From Alphaproteobacteria bacterium (GTDB lineage Bacteria > Pseudomonadota > Alphaproteobacteria > Micropepsales > Micropepsaceae): a stretch of 14,395 bases of DNA. The notes beneath the pieces were generated by a model, which saw only the letters and a list, made by a program, of their open reading frames with translations, made no database searches and was not told the DNA's origin. Within the stretch, counting starts at the first letter, position 1. Every line of letters begins with the position of its first letter. Location of the stretch: contig JAATGK010000414.1 in assembly GCA_015654715.1 (NCBI GenBank), positions 1-14,395 of the forward strand, given 5' to 3'. Position numbers and translations under genes: made by a program. Shown one piece after another: positions 7,669 to 14,395 of the stretch.

Positions 7669-8040
7669 TTAAAGGCCTTTCACGAAGTCCTGATATTTGT
7701 CGCCGTCGAGAAGCGTTGCGAGTTCGGCTTTGTCGGCAATCTTGATCTTGAAGAACCAGCCCTCGCCTTCGGGATCGGCATTCACATTGGCCGGTTCGCC
7801 CGCCAACGTTTCGTTGACGGCGGTGACCGTGCCGCCGACCGGGGCATAGATCTCGCTCGCCGCCTTGACGCTTTCAACCACGGCCGCTTCGTCGCCCTTG
7901 GCCAGTACCTTTACGATCGACGGCGTTTCGACACACACCACATCGCCAAGCTGTTCGGTGGCGTGGCTGGTGATGCCGACGGTGCCTTCATCGCCGTCGA
8001 CGCGGATCCATTCGTGCTGATCCGTGTAATAAGTCGTCAT
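7669..8040 (-). CDS. gcvH: Glycine cleavage system H protein
   Basis: The lipoyl carrier shuttles the aminomethyl group from P- to T-protein and electrons to L-protein. 123 residues is a typical length. The lipoyl attachment motif is AAVVESVKAASEIYAPVGG, with K59 the modified lysine, inside the single lipoyl-type beta fold. The ATG at 8040 overlaps the gcvT stop by 4 bases (ATGA), and AGGAG lies 8 bases upstream, so translation is probably coupled to gcvT. A palindromic repeat follows the stop, before gcvPA. Confidence 0.97.
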   Translation of the reverse strand: MTTYYTDQHEWIRVDGDEGTVGITSHATEQLGDVVCVETPSIVKVLAKGDEAAVVESVKAASEIYAPVGGTVTAVNETLAGEPANVNADPEGEGWFFKIKIADKAELATLLDGDKYQDFVKGL

Positions 8041-9164
8041 TTGGGGGCTCCTCGTTTGTAGCGGTGGGGGACGAACGGCATCGGGGCGATGCGCGCCGGC
8101 AGGGCTTTGCCGCGGACGAGAAGATCAATCTCGGTGCCGTCGGCAGCGAAAGCGGTTTCGACATAGCCCATGGCGATGGGCGCGCCCAGCGATGGGCCAA
8201 AGCCACCGCTGGTGATTTTGCCGATAATGCGGCCGGTCTTGTCGGCAATCTCGGTGCCGTCGCGCGCAGGGGCGCGGCCATCGGGACGAATGCCGACGCG
8301 CTTTCGCGCCGTGCCGTTCAAGACGCGATCCATGATCTTGGCGGCGGCCGGGAAACCAAGCTCGGTCTTGCGGCGCTTGCCGATGGCCCAGACCAGATCA
8401 GCTTCCGCCGGATCGGTGGTTTCGTCGATGTCATGCCCGTAAAGGCAAAGCCCGGCTTCGAGGCGCAAGCTATCGCGGGCGCCCAGACCGATCGGCAGTA
8501 CATCGGGATCGGCAAGCAGGGCGCGCGCCACGGTTTCGGCGTCTTCGGCGGCCATGGAAATTTCGAAACCGTCTTCGCCGGTGTAACCGGTGCGTCCGAC
8601 GATGGCGTCAACGCCCGCCACTTTGGCGCGCGCTACCCGCATGAAGCTGAGGAAATCGATGCCGGGCGACAGCTTGTCGAGCACGGCGCCGGCGCGCGGG
8701 CCTTGCAAGGCGAGCAGCGCGCGATCGGGACGCGGCGTTAGCGTCAGCTCGCCCTCCAGCCGCGCGCTGATATAAGCAAAATCGGACTCTTTGGTCGCGG
8801 CGTTGACGACGAGATAGAGCGCCGGCTCATCGGCCAGCCGCGTCAGCATGAAGTCGTCTTTGACGCCGCCGTCGTCATTGAGCAGCAGGCCGTAGCGCTG
8901 CATGCCCTCTTTCAGGCCGACGAAATCGGACGGCGCCAGCTTCTCCATCGACCGCGCCGGATCGGCACCGCGCAGGAACGCCTGGCCCATGTGCGAAACA
9001 TCGAACAGGCCCGCTTTCTCGCGGGTGTGAAGATGCTCTTTGAGGATGCCTGCGGGATATTGCACCGGCATTTCGTAACCGGCAAACGGCACGATCTTGG
9101 CGCCCAGCTCGACATGCAGCGCATAAAGCGGCGTGCGGCGGAGGTTTTCGTTGCTGACTTCCAT
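8037..9164 (-). CDS. gcvT: Glycine cleavage system T protein (aminomethyltransferase)
   Basis: It releases ammonia from the aminomethyl group on lipoyl-GcvH and transfers the carbon to tetrahydrofolate. Family signatures are TPLYALHVELGAKIVPFAGYEMPVQYP near the start, LFDVSHMGQ (53-61), the catalytic-region GGVKDDFM with D103/D104, GYTGEDGFE, and the C-terminal barrel with KITSGGFGPSLG. The ATG at 9164 gives 375 residues, the normal length, beginning just before the conserved N-terminus. The frame stays open upstream to 9455, but that part is the riboswitch and is not protein-like. The Shine-Dalgarno candidate AAGGA lies 11 bases upstream, inside a small CGAA-GGA-TTCG hairpin. First gene of the operon. 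Confidence 0.96.
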   Translation of the reverse strand: MEVSNENLRRTPLYALHVELGAKIVPFAGYEMPVQYPAGILKEHLHTREKAGLFDVSHMGQAFLRGADPARSMEKLAPSDFVGLKEGMQRYGLLLNDDGGVKDDFMLTRLADEPALYLVVNAATKESDFAYISARLEGELTLTPRPDRALLALQGPRAGAVLDKLSPGIDFLSFMRVARAKVAGVDAIVGRTGYTGEDGFEISMAAEDAETVARALLADPDVLPIGLGARDSLRLEAGLCLYGHDIDETTDPAEADLVWAIGKRRKTELGFPAAAKIMDRVLNGTARKRVGIRPDGRAPARDGTEIADKTGRIIGKITSGGFGPSLGAPIAMGYVETAFAADGTEIDLLVRGKALPARIAPMPFVPHRYKRGAPK

Positions 9165-9216
9165 GGCCCGACGAATCCTTCGAGATGGCGCGCCCGCATT
9201 TCGCGAGTCCCGCGCC

Positions 9217-9435
9217 CCCTCTGTCATCGGACCTGAGAGAATTAACCCCTGCCTCGCCAAGGCTGCGCAGGAGATTACCCCTTCGGTGAGGACCGGTCGC
9301 CCGGCCCTGCTTTCCAGAAGTTCATCACCCGTCGCGGTCCTTTTGCCTGAGAGTTTCCGGGGCGGTTGCTCCTTCGGCCTTCGCCTGCGGCCCGATAAGT
9401 CGGCCTTTGCTACAGGGTCATGTCTCCCGCGGGGG
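9217..9435 (-). promoter_or_regulatory. Tandem glycine riboswitch (gcvT element) in the leader of the gcv operon
   Basis: Two glycine aptamers on the minus strand precede gcvT. Aptamer 1 (about 9435-9327) has the conserved GAAGGAGCAACC and, after CGGAAA, ACTCTCAGGCAAAAGGACCG; CCCGCGG at its 5' end can pair with CCG...CGGG to close P1. Aptamer 2 (about 9320-9217) has CCGAAGGGGTAATCTCC and ATTCTCTCAGGTCCGATGACAG; its P1 is CTTCTG (9320-9315) with CAGAGG (9223-9218). Tandem aptamers of this class normally switch glycine cleavage genes on when glycine is abundant. The 52 bases to gcvT have no clear terminator with a T-tract. A CGAA-GGA-TTCG hairpin there carries the likely Shine-Dalgarno, so control at translation start is plausible. 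Confidence 0.93.
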
Positions 9436-9488
9436 ATCATTTGGTAGCCGCACAAACGCGCCTCACGGCGGACCCGTACGTCAAGGGC

Positions 9489-9516
9489 ATTCTAGGTGGG
9501 GTGGCTTCAGAGTCAA
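9489..9516 (-). promoter_or_regulatory. Promoter of the gcv operon
   Basis: On the minus strand TTGACT (9516-9511) is followed after 16 bases by TAGAAT (9494-9489), a good sigma-70-type match. Transcription would begin near 9482, about 45 bases before the riboswitch, which is the expected arrangement. A second TTGAC just downstream (cccTTGACgtac) has no matching -10 box. Confidence 0.65.
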
Positions 9517-9630
9517 CGCGGCGGCGCGGCGGCAGATCAGCCGCACCGACTTATCCCCGATTTCCGGGCGTCTTCACGCGCGAGCTGATATATTCAAGCG
9601 TACGAAACGGGCAGCGGGGGGTTCGGGGCC

Positions 9631-10119
9631 GTGATTCCTTTCGATATCTCAGGAACGGTGCGTATTCCCACCGGCGCGCGAACCAATTTTGCAACCGTTA
9701 AGGCGGTGGCGAAGCGGCTGGAAGATCTGCTGTACGAGGCGGACGTCAGCAAAGTCTTTGTCGAAGGCGGCCGCGTGCGCTATCGCAATGCCTGGTTCGG
9801 CGGCACGTTCCGGTTCGGTTTTAGCGACTACGGCCGGAGCTTCCTCACCATCACCGGGCCCGGCACCTTCGACATCGAAGCGGCCATCGACAGTATCGCC
9901 ATCCGCTTCCGCCTGTCGCTGACGCGAACATGGCTTCCCTCTTTGGTAATCTTTGCCGCGACGTTCTTCTTTCTCAGCCGACGGCACGCGCCAGACTGGG
10001 ACGCAATGGTGCCCGCTGTTTGGGTCGCAATGGCCGCTTTATTAGTCCTGCAATGCGCCTATTTTTGGGGACGCACTTGGTTCTGGCTGAAGCGCGGCCT
10101 CAAGGACGTGAGCGAATAG
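9631..10119 (+). CDS. Uncharacterised two-helix membrane protein, 162 aa
   Basis: I do not recognise the family. Residues 1-95 are a soluble, beta-rich-looking part with a mixed charged and hydrophobic pattern (KAVAKRLEDLLYEADVSKVF, then several F/R-alternating strands such as GTFRFGFSDYGRSFLTITG). Two hydrophobic segments follow at about 101-116 and 127-147, joined by RRHAPDWDAM, with an aromatic, Trp-rich end (WGRTWFWLKRG). Both ends are therefore probably on the same side of the inner membrane. The start is a GTG at 9631 with only a G-rich run upstream, so it is uncertain; the GTG at 9658 is an alternative. The gene is divergent from the gcv operon and stands alone before a repeat element. 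Confidence 0.72.
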   Translation: MIPFDISGTVRIPTGARTNFATVKAVAKRLEDLLYEADVSKVFVEGGRVRYRNAWFGGTFRFGFSDYGRSFLTITGPGTFDIEAAIDSIAIRFRLSLTRTWLPSLVIFAATFFFLSRRHAPDWDAMVPAVWVAMAALLVLQCAYFWGRTWFWLKRGLKDVSE

Positions 10120-10152
10120 TCGATGAAGGTGTAAGACCAGACTACATCCACC

Positions 10153-10320
10153 TGTCATCCCGGACGCGCCCGAAGAGCTCTCTCCGCTTGGCACGTCGGC
10201 GCGATCCGGGAACCACTTCAAATTTTGGATTGTGCCGGAGTGGGTCCCGGCTCGGTGCGCTGCCTTAACCAGCCAAACTCATCCCGCGCAATCTTCAAGC
10301 AGCGCTTGGCCGGGATGACA
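10153..10320. repeat. 168-base palindromic repeat element with nested inverted repeats
   Basis: The ends are perfect 11-base inverted repeats, TGTCATCCCGG (10153-10163) and CCGGGATGACA (10310-10320). Inside, CCGGGAACCACT (10206-10217) pairs with AGTGGGTCCCGG (10239-10250) at 11 of 12 positions. No protein is encoded. It lies between the convergent ends of the membrane protein gene and argS, 10 bases beyond the argS stop. Elements with TGTCATCCCGG ends are common between genes in alphaproteobacteria; MITE-like spread is an inference. Confidence 0.78.
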
Positions 10321-10330
10321 ACCGGTGGTG

Positions 10331-12094
10331 TCACATCCTTTGCGGCACTTCGATGCCGAGGAGGTCCAGCGCCTTGGTCAGCACGTCGAGCGTCAGCTTG
10401 CAGAGGCCGAGGCGGGCGGCGCGCAGGTCGGCGTCGGCTTCCGACAGGATGTGGTGCTCGGCATAAAAGCGCGAGAAGCCTTGCGCCAGTTCGAAGACGT
10501 ATTCGCAGAGGAAATTCGGCGCCCGCTTTTCTTCCGCCGCTTCCATCGCATCGGGCAGCGCTAGAATTTTCAAGACCAGAGCGCGTTCCTCAGGGCTTTG
10601 CACCACCGGTGCGGCGAGCGGAAAGCCCTGCTCTTCCGTTTTGCGCAAAATCGAACGGATGCGCACCGCGGCGTATTGTAGATACGGGCCGGTCTTGCCT
10701 TCGAATTTGGTGAAGCGGTCGAGATCGAAGATGTAATCGGTCAGGCGCCAGTTGCTGAGATCGGCGAATTTGAGCGCGGCGATGCCGACCTTCTGGGCGA
10801 TGTCTTCCTGTTCGTCCGGCGGATAATCGGCGCCGATGCCCGCTTCGGCGAGACGCTTGCGCGCTTCCTCGGTGGTCATGGCGATGAGGTCGAACAGCTT
10901 CATCACGCCGCCGGCGCGGGTCTTGAACGGCTTGCCGTCGGGCCCGTTCATGGTGCCGAAGCCGGCGTGTTCGAGCTCCGCCTTGCCGGCAAGGCCGGTT
11001 TTCCTGGCGGCGCGGAACACCTGCTCGAAATGGCCGTGCTGGCGCTGATCGACGACGTAAAGAATGAAATCGGGATCGAATGATTTGACGCGATCGACGA
11101 TGGTGGCGAGATCGGTGGTGCCGTAAAGCGCGGCACCATCGGATTTCAGCAGGATCAGCGGCGGCATTTCTTTCTTGTCGCCGGGCTCGGACACCTGGAT
11201 CACCAGCGCGCCTTCGCTTGCCACGGCGAAGCCGCGGGCTTTCAGGTCTGCGACCATCGGCGGGATCAACGGATCGACACACGCCTCGCCGTTCCACAAA
11301 TCGAATTCGACCCCGAGACTGGCGTATTCGCGCTTCAGGCCTTTTTCGGAAACCGCGAAGAAGTGCTTCCAAAGCGCCATGTAACCGGGACGGCCGGACT
11401 GCAATTCGGCGGTTGCCTTGCGGGCGAGTTCGAGCCGCGCCGGATCGGCTTTGCAGGCGGCGGAAGCGGCGGGATAAAGCACTTCCAGATCGTCCATCGT
11501 CACCGGTGAGTCATCGGGGTACGGACCGGTGAAATTTTCGTCGAAATAGATGGGAGCGGTGCCGCGCAAGGCCACTTCGGAAATGAGCTGGCCCATCTGC
11601 AGGCCCCAATCGCCGAGATGGACGTCGCCGACCACCTTCCAGCCGTTGGCCCGGAAGAGACGCTTCAAGCTGTCGCCGATGATCGCCGAGCGCAAGTGGC
11701 CGACGTGCATCGGCTTGGCGACATTGGGGCCGCCGTAATCGATCACCATGTTTTTGCCGGTGCCGGTTTCGGGCGAACCGAGACGCTCGTCTTGCGCCAC
11801 CAATGCGGCGCGTTTCGCCAGCGCGTCGTCGGTGAGGTCGAGATTGATGAAGCCGGGACCGGCGATCTCCACCTTGGCGAAAATGGGATTGGCTTGCAGA
11901 CGGCCGGCGATTTTCGTCGCCAGCGCCCGCGGATTGGTGCGCGCCTGTTTGGCCGCCGTGAGCGCGCCATTGCATTGGAACTGCGCCAGATCGGGGCGGT
12001 CGGACGGCTTCACCAAGCCGAATTCTGCGGACAAGCCTTCAGCCGCGAACGCGTCAGCGGCGATCGCGGTGAGCTCGCGGCTCAGCGCCGTCAT
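10331..12094 (-). CDS. argS: Arginyl-tRNA synthetase
   Basis: A class I synthetase that attaches arginine to tRNA-Arg in the cytoplasm. 587 residues is a standard bacterial length. The HIGH motif is HVGH at 130-133, within DYGGPNVAKPMHVGHLRS. The family's replacement for KMSKS is GKPFKTRAGG (387-396). The N-terminal additional domain (about 1-110) and the C-terminal DALR anticodon-binding helices (about 460-587, ending LLGIEVPQRM) are intact. The ATG at 12094 overlaps the stop of the upstream lipoprotein gene by 4 bases (ATGA), and no strong separate ribosome binding site is visible, so it is probably translationally coupled to that gene. Confidence 0.97.
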   Translation of the reverse strand: MTALSRELTAIAADAFAAEGLSAEFGLVKPSDRPDLAQFQCNGALTAAKQARTNPRALATKIAGRLQANPIFAKVEIAGPGFINLDLTDDALAKRAALVAQDERLGSPETGTGKNMVIDYGGPNVAKPMHVGHLRSAIIGDSLKRLFRANGWKVVGDVHLGDWGLQMGQLISEVALRGTAPIYFDENFTGPYPDDSPVTMDDLEVLYPAASAACKADPARLELARKATAELQSGRPGYMALWKHFFAVSEKGLKREYASLGVEFDLWNGEACVDPLIPPMVADLKARGFAVASEGALVIQVSEPGDKKEMPPLILLKSDGAALYGTTDLATIVDRVKSFDPDFILYVVDQRQHGHFEQVFRAARKTGLAGKAELEHAGFGTMNGPDGKPFKTRAGGVMKLFDLIAMTTEEARKRLAEAGIGADYPPDEQEDIAQKVGIAALKFADLSNWRLTDYIFDLDRFTKFEGKTGPYLQYAAVRIRSILRKTEEQGFPLAAPVVQSPEERALVLKILALPDAMEAAEEKRAPNFLCEYVFELAQGFSRFYAEHHILSEADADLRAARLGLCKLTLDVLTKALDLLGIEVPQRM

Positions 12095-12660
12095 GGCAGA
12101 TACTGCCCCATCTTCTTGTTGTAATCGAGCTGCGTCTGGGTGAGCTGGAAGCCGATCAGCATATGGTATTCGTACGACTTCTTATCGCGCGCCACCGGAA
12201 TGATGACCGAATCCACCAGTTCGTCCAACTTCAGATTGGCCGACGCCTTGGGGAAGTCGAATTCCAGCCAATGGATCTGCTTGTCGACGATTTCGCCGGC
12301 GCTCGTCACCGCGATGTAATACGGAACCTTGTAATGGGCCGCTTCGCCACCCGGCGCCCGCGACACCTTGATGAACAGGTGCACGTTGGCATCAATCTGG
12401 TTGTCTTTCTTGGAGAAGTCGCAGCGCGATTTCAAACCCATCAGCTGTGCGGTGTAGACCACATTCGACGGATCGGCGCCCGCGCGCGGATCAAACGCCG
12501 GGATGACCGCGGTGTTCGCCAGGATCGACACATCGGGACAGACCGTCGCGCTGTCGGAACGGATGTAATTCACTGCCGACCGCCAGGTGTCGCAGCCGGA
12601 AAGCGAAACGGCGGCCGCAATTAATGCAGCCAAATTCAGGGCGAGCTGTGTGCGTTTCAT
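12091..12660 (-). CDS. Uncharacterised lipoprotein, 189 aa
   Basis: The N-terminus MKRTQLALNLAALIAAAVSLSGC is a lipoprotein signal with lipobox LSGC; C23 should be lipidated, anchoring the protein to a membrane facing the periplasm. The mature part has two cysteines (C41, C80) that could pair, and alternating hydrophobic and polar stretches (NVHLFIKVSRAPG, VPYYIAVTSAGEIVDKQIHW) suggesting a beta-sandwich. I recognise no named family. Its stop overlaps the argS start, making a two-gene unit. That pairing probably reflects shared transcription rather than shared function. The start at 12660 is well supported by the signal peptide although the ribosome binding site is weak. Confidence 0.85.
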   Translation of the reverse strand: MKRTQLALNLAALIAAAVSLSGCDTWRSAVNYIRSDSATVCPDVSILANTAVIPAFDPRAGADPSNVVYTAQLMGLKSRCDFSKKDNQIDANVHLFIKVSRAPGGEAAHYKVPYYIAVTSAGEIVDKQIHWLEFDFPKASANLKLDELVDSVIIPVARDKKSYEYHMLIGFQLTQTQLDYNKKMGQYLP

Positions 12661-13069
12661 TGCCTGCGATGAGCCTTAGATCGAGTGGCGGAAGGCACAT
12701 ACCTTCCGATGGAAAGGATATTTCGGCGCCGGAATACCATACGCTAGGCCGGCGCGTCATACCCGACTTTTCGCAGCCTGCGGTTGATCCCAGGAACGCC
12801 GCCTGGAGAGGCCGGACTGTACCTAAGCAGGCAGATGATGGGAAGCGCGGACCGGCTCGCCCAAAAGCCGCACATCGGCATGTGAATCGCGTCGGCGGTG
12901 CCGGATAACGGCGTCGTAATCTTCGCCGCCCACAACATCGCCACGGCGGCCCCCTGAGTCGCACGATCGCGGCGCTGCGGGCGCGCACTGACGCGGATTT
13001 GGCAGAAAGCGCCGGGACCGGCGAAGATGTCTCTTTCAACCGGCCGCGGGCCCTGGCAGTTTAGGGGTG
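12661..13069. other. About 410 bases without a convincing gene
   Basis: The region lies between the divergent lipoprotein gene and thrB. Frames open here on either strand give Arg-, Pro- or Cys-rich translations unlike proteins, and I see no start with a good ribosome binding site except that of thrB. It must hold the promoters for both flanking units, but I cannot place them with confidence. Apart from the inverted repeat at 12689-12708 and a short CCAGG/CCTGG hairpin near 12790, I see no structure. Confidence 0.5.
12689..12708. promoter_or_regulatory. Inverted repeat upstream of the lipoprotein-argS unit
   Basis: CGGAAGG (12689-12695) and CCTTCCG (12702-12708) are perfect 7-base arms around a 6-base loop, 29-48 bases upstream of the lipoprotein start. 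It could be an operator or a leader hairpin ahead of argS. Nothing ties it to a known regulator. Confidence 0.35.
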
Positions 13070-14029
13070 ATGGCTGTCTACACCGACGTTTCCTTCGAAG
13101 ACCTCGAGAGCTTCCTTGCCGGCTACAACATCGGCGTGCCGCTGACATTCAAGGGCATCGCCGAGGGCGTGGAAAACTCGAACTATTTCCTCTCCACCGC
13201 CAAAGGCTCGTTCATTCTCACGCTCTACGAGAAGCGGGTGAAAATCGAGGACCTGCCCTTCTTCCTCGGCCTCTTGGAGCATCTGGCAGCCGGCGGCGTC
13301 CACTGCCCGTTGCCGGTGCGCAATCTGGCCGGGGCGCAGTTGGCGACACTGGGCGGAAGGCCGGCGGCGTTGTTTACCTTCTTGAACGGCGTGTCGCTGC
13401 GCCGGCCGGAAGCGGGCCATTGCGCTGCCGTGGGCGCCGCCCTCGCCAAGATGCACGAGGCCGGCAAGGGCTTTGCGCTGTCCCGCGAGAACGCGCTCGG
13501 CCACGACGGCTGGAGCGAGCTGGTGGAAGCCTGCCTGCCGCGTGCCGACGAGATCGAACCGGGTCTCGCCGACCTGATCCGCACCGCCCATGCCGAGATC
13601 ACCTCGAATTGGCCGAGCGGGCTGCCGCAAGGCGTGATCCATGCCGATCTGTTTCCAGACAATGTGCTGTTCATGAACGGCGCGGTGTCGGGGCTGATCG
13701 ATTTCTATTTCGCCTGCAACGACGCCTTCGTCTACGACCTTGCGGTGATGCTGAACGCCTGGTGCTTCGAGCCGGACGTCGCTTTCAATGTGACCAAGTC
13801 GAAGAGCCTGATCGCCGGCTACGTCAAACAGCGGCCGCTGTCGCAGGAAGAGCGCGAAGCGCTACCCATTCTGACCCGCGGTTCGGCGCTGCGGTTCCTG
13901 CTGACGCGGCTTTATGACTGGCTGAATCACGATCCGCATGCCTTGGTGCGCCCCAAGGATCCGCGCGATTATGCACGGCGGCTACGCTTTCATCGCAAAG
14001 TGCGCGGCGTCGGGGAGTACGGTTTGTGA
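13070..14029 (+). CDS. thrB: Homoserine kinase type II (APH-fold)
   Basis: It phosphorylates homoserine in the threonine pathway, using the aminoglycoside-phosphotransferase fold instead of the GHMP fold of the enterobacterial enzyme. 319 residues is normal for this type. Visible features are an N-terminal lobe with [21 protein letters not shown] (37-57), the catalytic loop [13 protein letters not shown] with H191, D193 and N198, and the metal-binding GLIDFYFA with D211. The ATG at 13070 is chosen over the GTG at 13067 because AGGG (13063-13066) serves as Shine-Dalgarno and would overlap the GTG. The stop overlaps the rnhA start by 4 bases. The thrB-rnhA pair is typical of alphaproteobacteria; ispH, often upstream of it, is absent here. 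Confidence 0.95.
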   Translation: MAVYTDVSFEDLESFLAGYNIGVPLTFKGIAEGVENSNYFLSTAKGSFILTLYEKRVKIEDLPFFLGLLEHLAAGGVHCPLPVRNLAGAQLATLGGRPAALFTFLNGVSLRRPEAGHCAAVGAALAKMHEAGKGFALSRENALGHDGWSELVEACLPRADEIEPGLADLIRTAHAEITSNWPSGLPQGVIHADLFPDNVLFMNGAVSGLIDFYFACNDAFVYDLAVMLNAWCFEPDVAFNVTKSKSLIAGYVKQRPLSQEEREALPILTRGSALRFLLTRLYDWLNHDPHALVRPKDPRDYARRLRFHRKVRGVGEYGL

Positions 14030-14395
14030 GTTCTATCGAGATTTTTACCGACGGGGCCTGCACCGGCAATCCCGGACCGGGCGGCTGGGCGGCGATCCTG
14101 CGCACCGATGCGCACGAAAAAGAGCTCTCCGGCGGCGAGCGCGCCACCACCAACAATCGCATGGAGCTGACCGCCGCAATTCGCGCGTTTGAGGCGCTGA
14201 AGCAGCCCAGCACGGTAACGATTCATACCGACAGCCGCTATGTCATGGACGGCGCCACCAAGTGGATGGCGAACTGGAAACGGAACGGCTGGAAGACCGC
14301 CGACAAGAAGCCGGTCAAGAACGAAGAACTGTGGAAGGCGCTTGAAGCCGCTGCGGCGCCGCACAAGGTGACCTGGCGCTGGGTCAAGGGCCACG
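14026..14395 (+). CDS. rnhA: Ribonuclease HI, C-terminus outside window
   Basis: It cuts the RNA strand of RNA-DNA hybrids in the cytoplasm. 123 residues are visible of about 150. The opening [19 protein letters not shown] is the family signature. The catalytic acids are D9, E47 (NNRMELTA) and D69 (HTDSRYV). The last complete codon is H123 of WVKGH, matching the catalytic loop His124 of the E. coli enzyme, and the fourth carboxylate lies beyond the window. The start is GTG in GTGA, overlapping the thrB stop, so translation is probably coupled. Confidence 0.96.
   Translation, partial: MSSIEIFTDGACTGNPGPGGWAAILRTDAHEKELSGGERATTNNRMELTAAIRAFEALKQPSTVTIHTDSRYVMDGATKWMANWKRNGWKTADKKPVKNEELWKALEAAAAPHKVTWRWVKGH

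Noticed and set aside
9165..9455. Upstream extension of the gcvT reading frame, about 97 extra residues
   Set aside because: The DNA is the tandem glycine riboswitch, the added residues do not resemble GcvT, and the ATG at 9164 gives the standard family length.
12624..13039. Open frames in the gap before thrB
   Set aside because: Translations on both strands are Arg/Pro/Cys-rich with no ribosome binding site and partly overlap the signal-peptide region of the lipoprotein gene.

Overview
This window is a GC-rich stretch of bacterial chromosome that is almost certainly alphaproteobacterial. The evidence is the large B12-dependent ribonucleotide reductase with a C-terminal cysteine cluster, the thrB-rnhA gene pair, the split glycine decarboxylase (gcvPA/gcvPB), and short palindromic repeats with GTCATGGCC and TGTCATCCCGG ends in the gaps between genes. 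I cannot name the genus. Most of the window is housekeeping. The unusual material is confined to the intergenic repeats, one small nuclease gene set among them, and several small or unnamed genes.

Layout, left to right. Positions 1-2973 (+) hold most of nrdJ; its N-terminus lies before the window. Positions 2974-3351 are largely non-coding, with a doubtful short ORF and two inverted copies of a palindromic repeat. A GIY-YIG nuclease gene (3352-3639, -) follows, with a third palindrome just upstream of its ribosome binding site. Next come a 55-residue protein gene (3739-3906, -) and a divergently transcribed, exported pentapeptide-repeat protein gene (4077-4511, +) that ends at a rho-independent terminator.

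Positions 4673-9164 (-) are the glycine cleavage operon gcvT-gcvH-gcvPA-gcvPB. It is preceded by a tandem glycine riboswitch (about 9217-9435) and a recognisable sigma-70-type promoter (9489-9516). The gcvT/gcvH and gcvPA/gcvPB pairs each overlap by 4 bases. gcvH and gcvPA are separated by 144 bases carrying two head-to-head palindromes. Together the genes encode the T, H and P proteins that break down glycine to CO2, ammonia and methylene-tetrahydrofolate. The L protein (lipoamide dehydrogenase) is not in the window.

Divergent from the operon is a small two-helix membrane protein gene (9631-10119, +). A 168-base repeat element with 11-base terminal inverted repeats follows. Then come argS (10331-12094, -), overlapping by 4 bases with an upstream lipoprotein gene (12091-12660, -), and about 410 bases without a convincing gene. 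The window ends with thrB (13070-14029, +) overlapping by 4 bases with rnhA (14026 onward, +), which runs off the end.

I found no CRISPR array, tRNA, rRNA, transposase, phage gene or toxin-antitoxin pair. The best candidates for something less described are the GIY-YIG gene between palindromes, the palindrome pair inside the gcv operon, and the uncharacterised small proteins.
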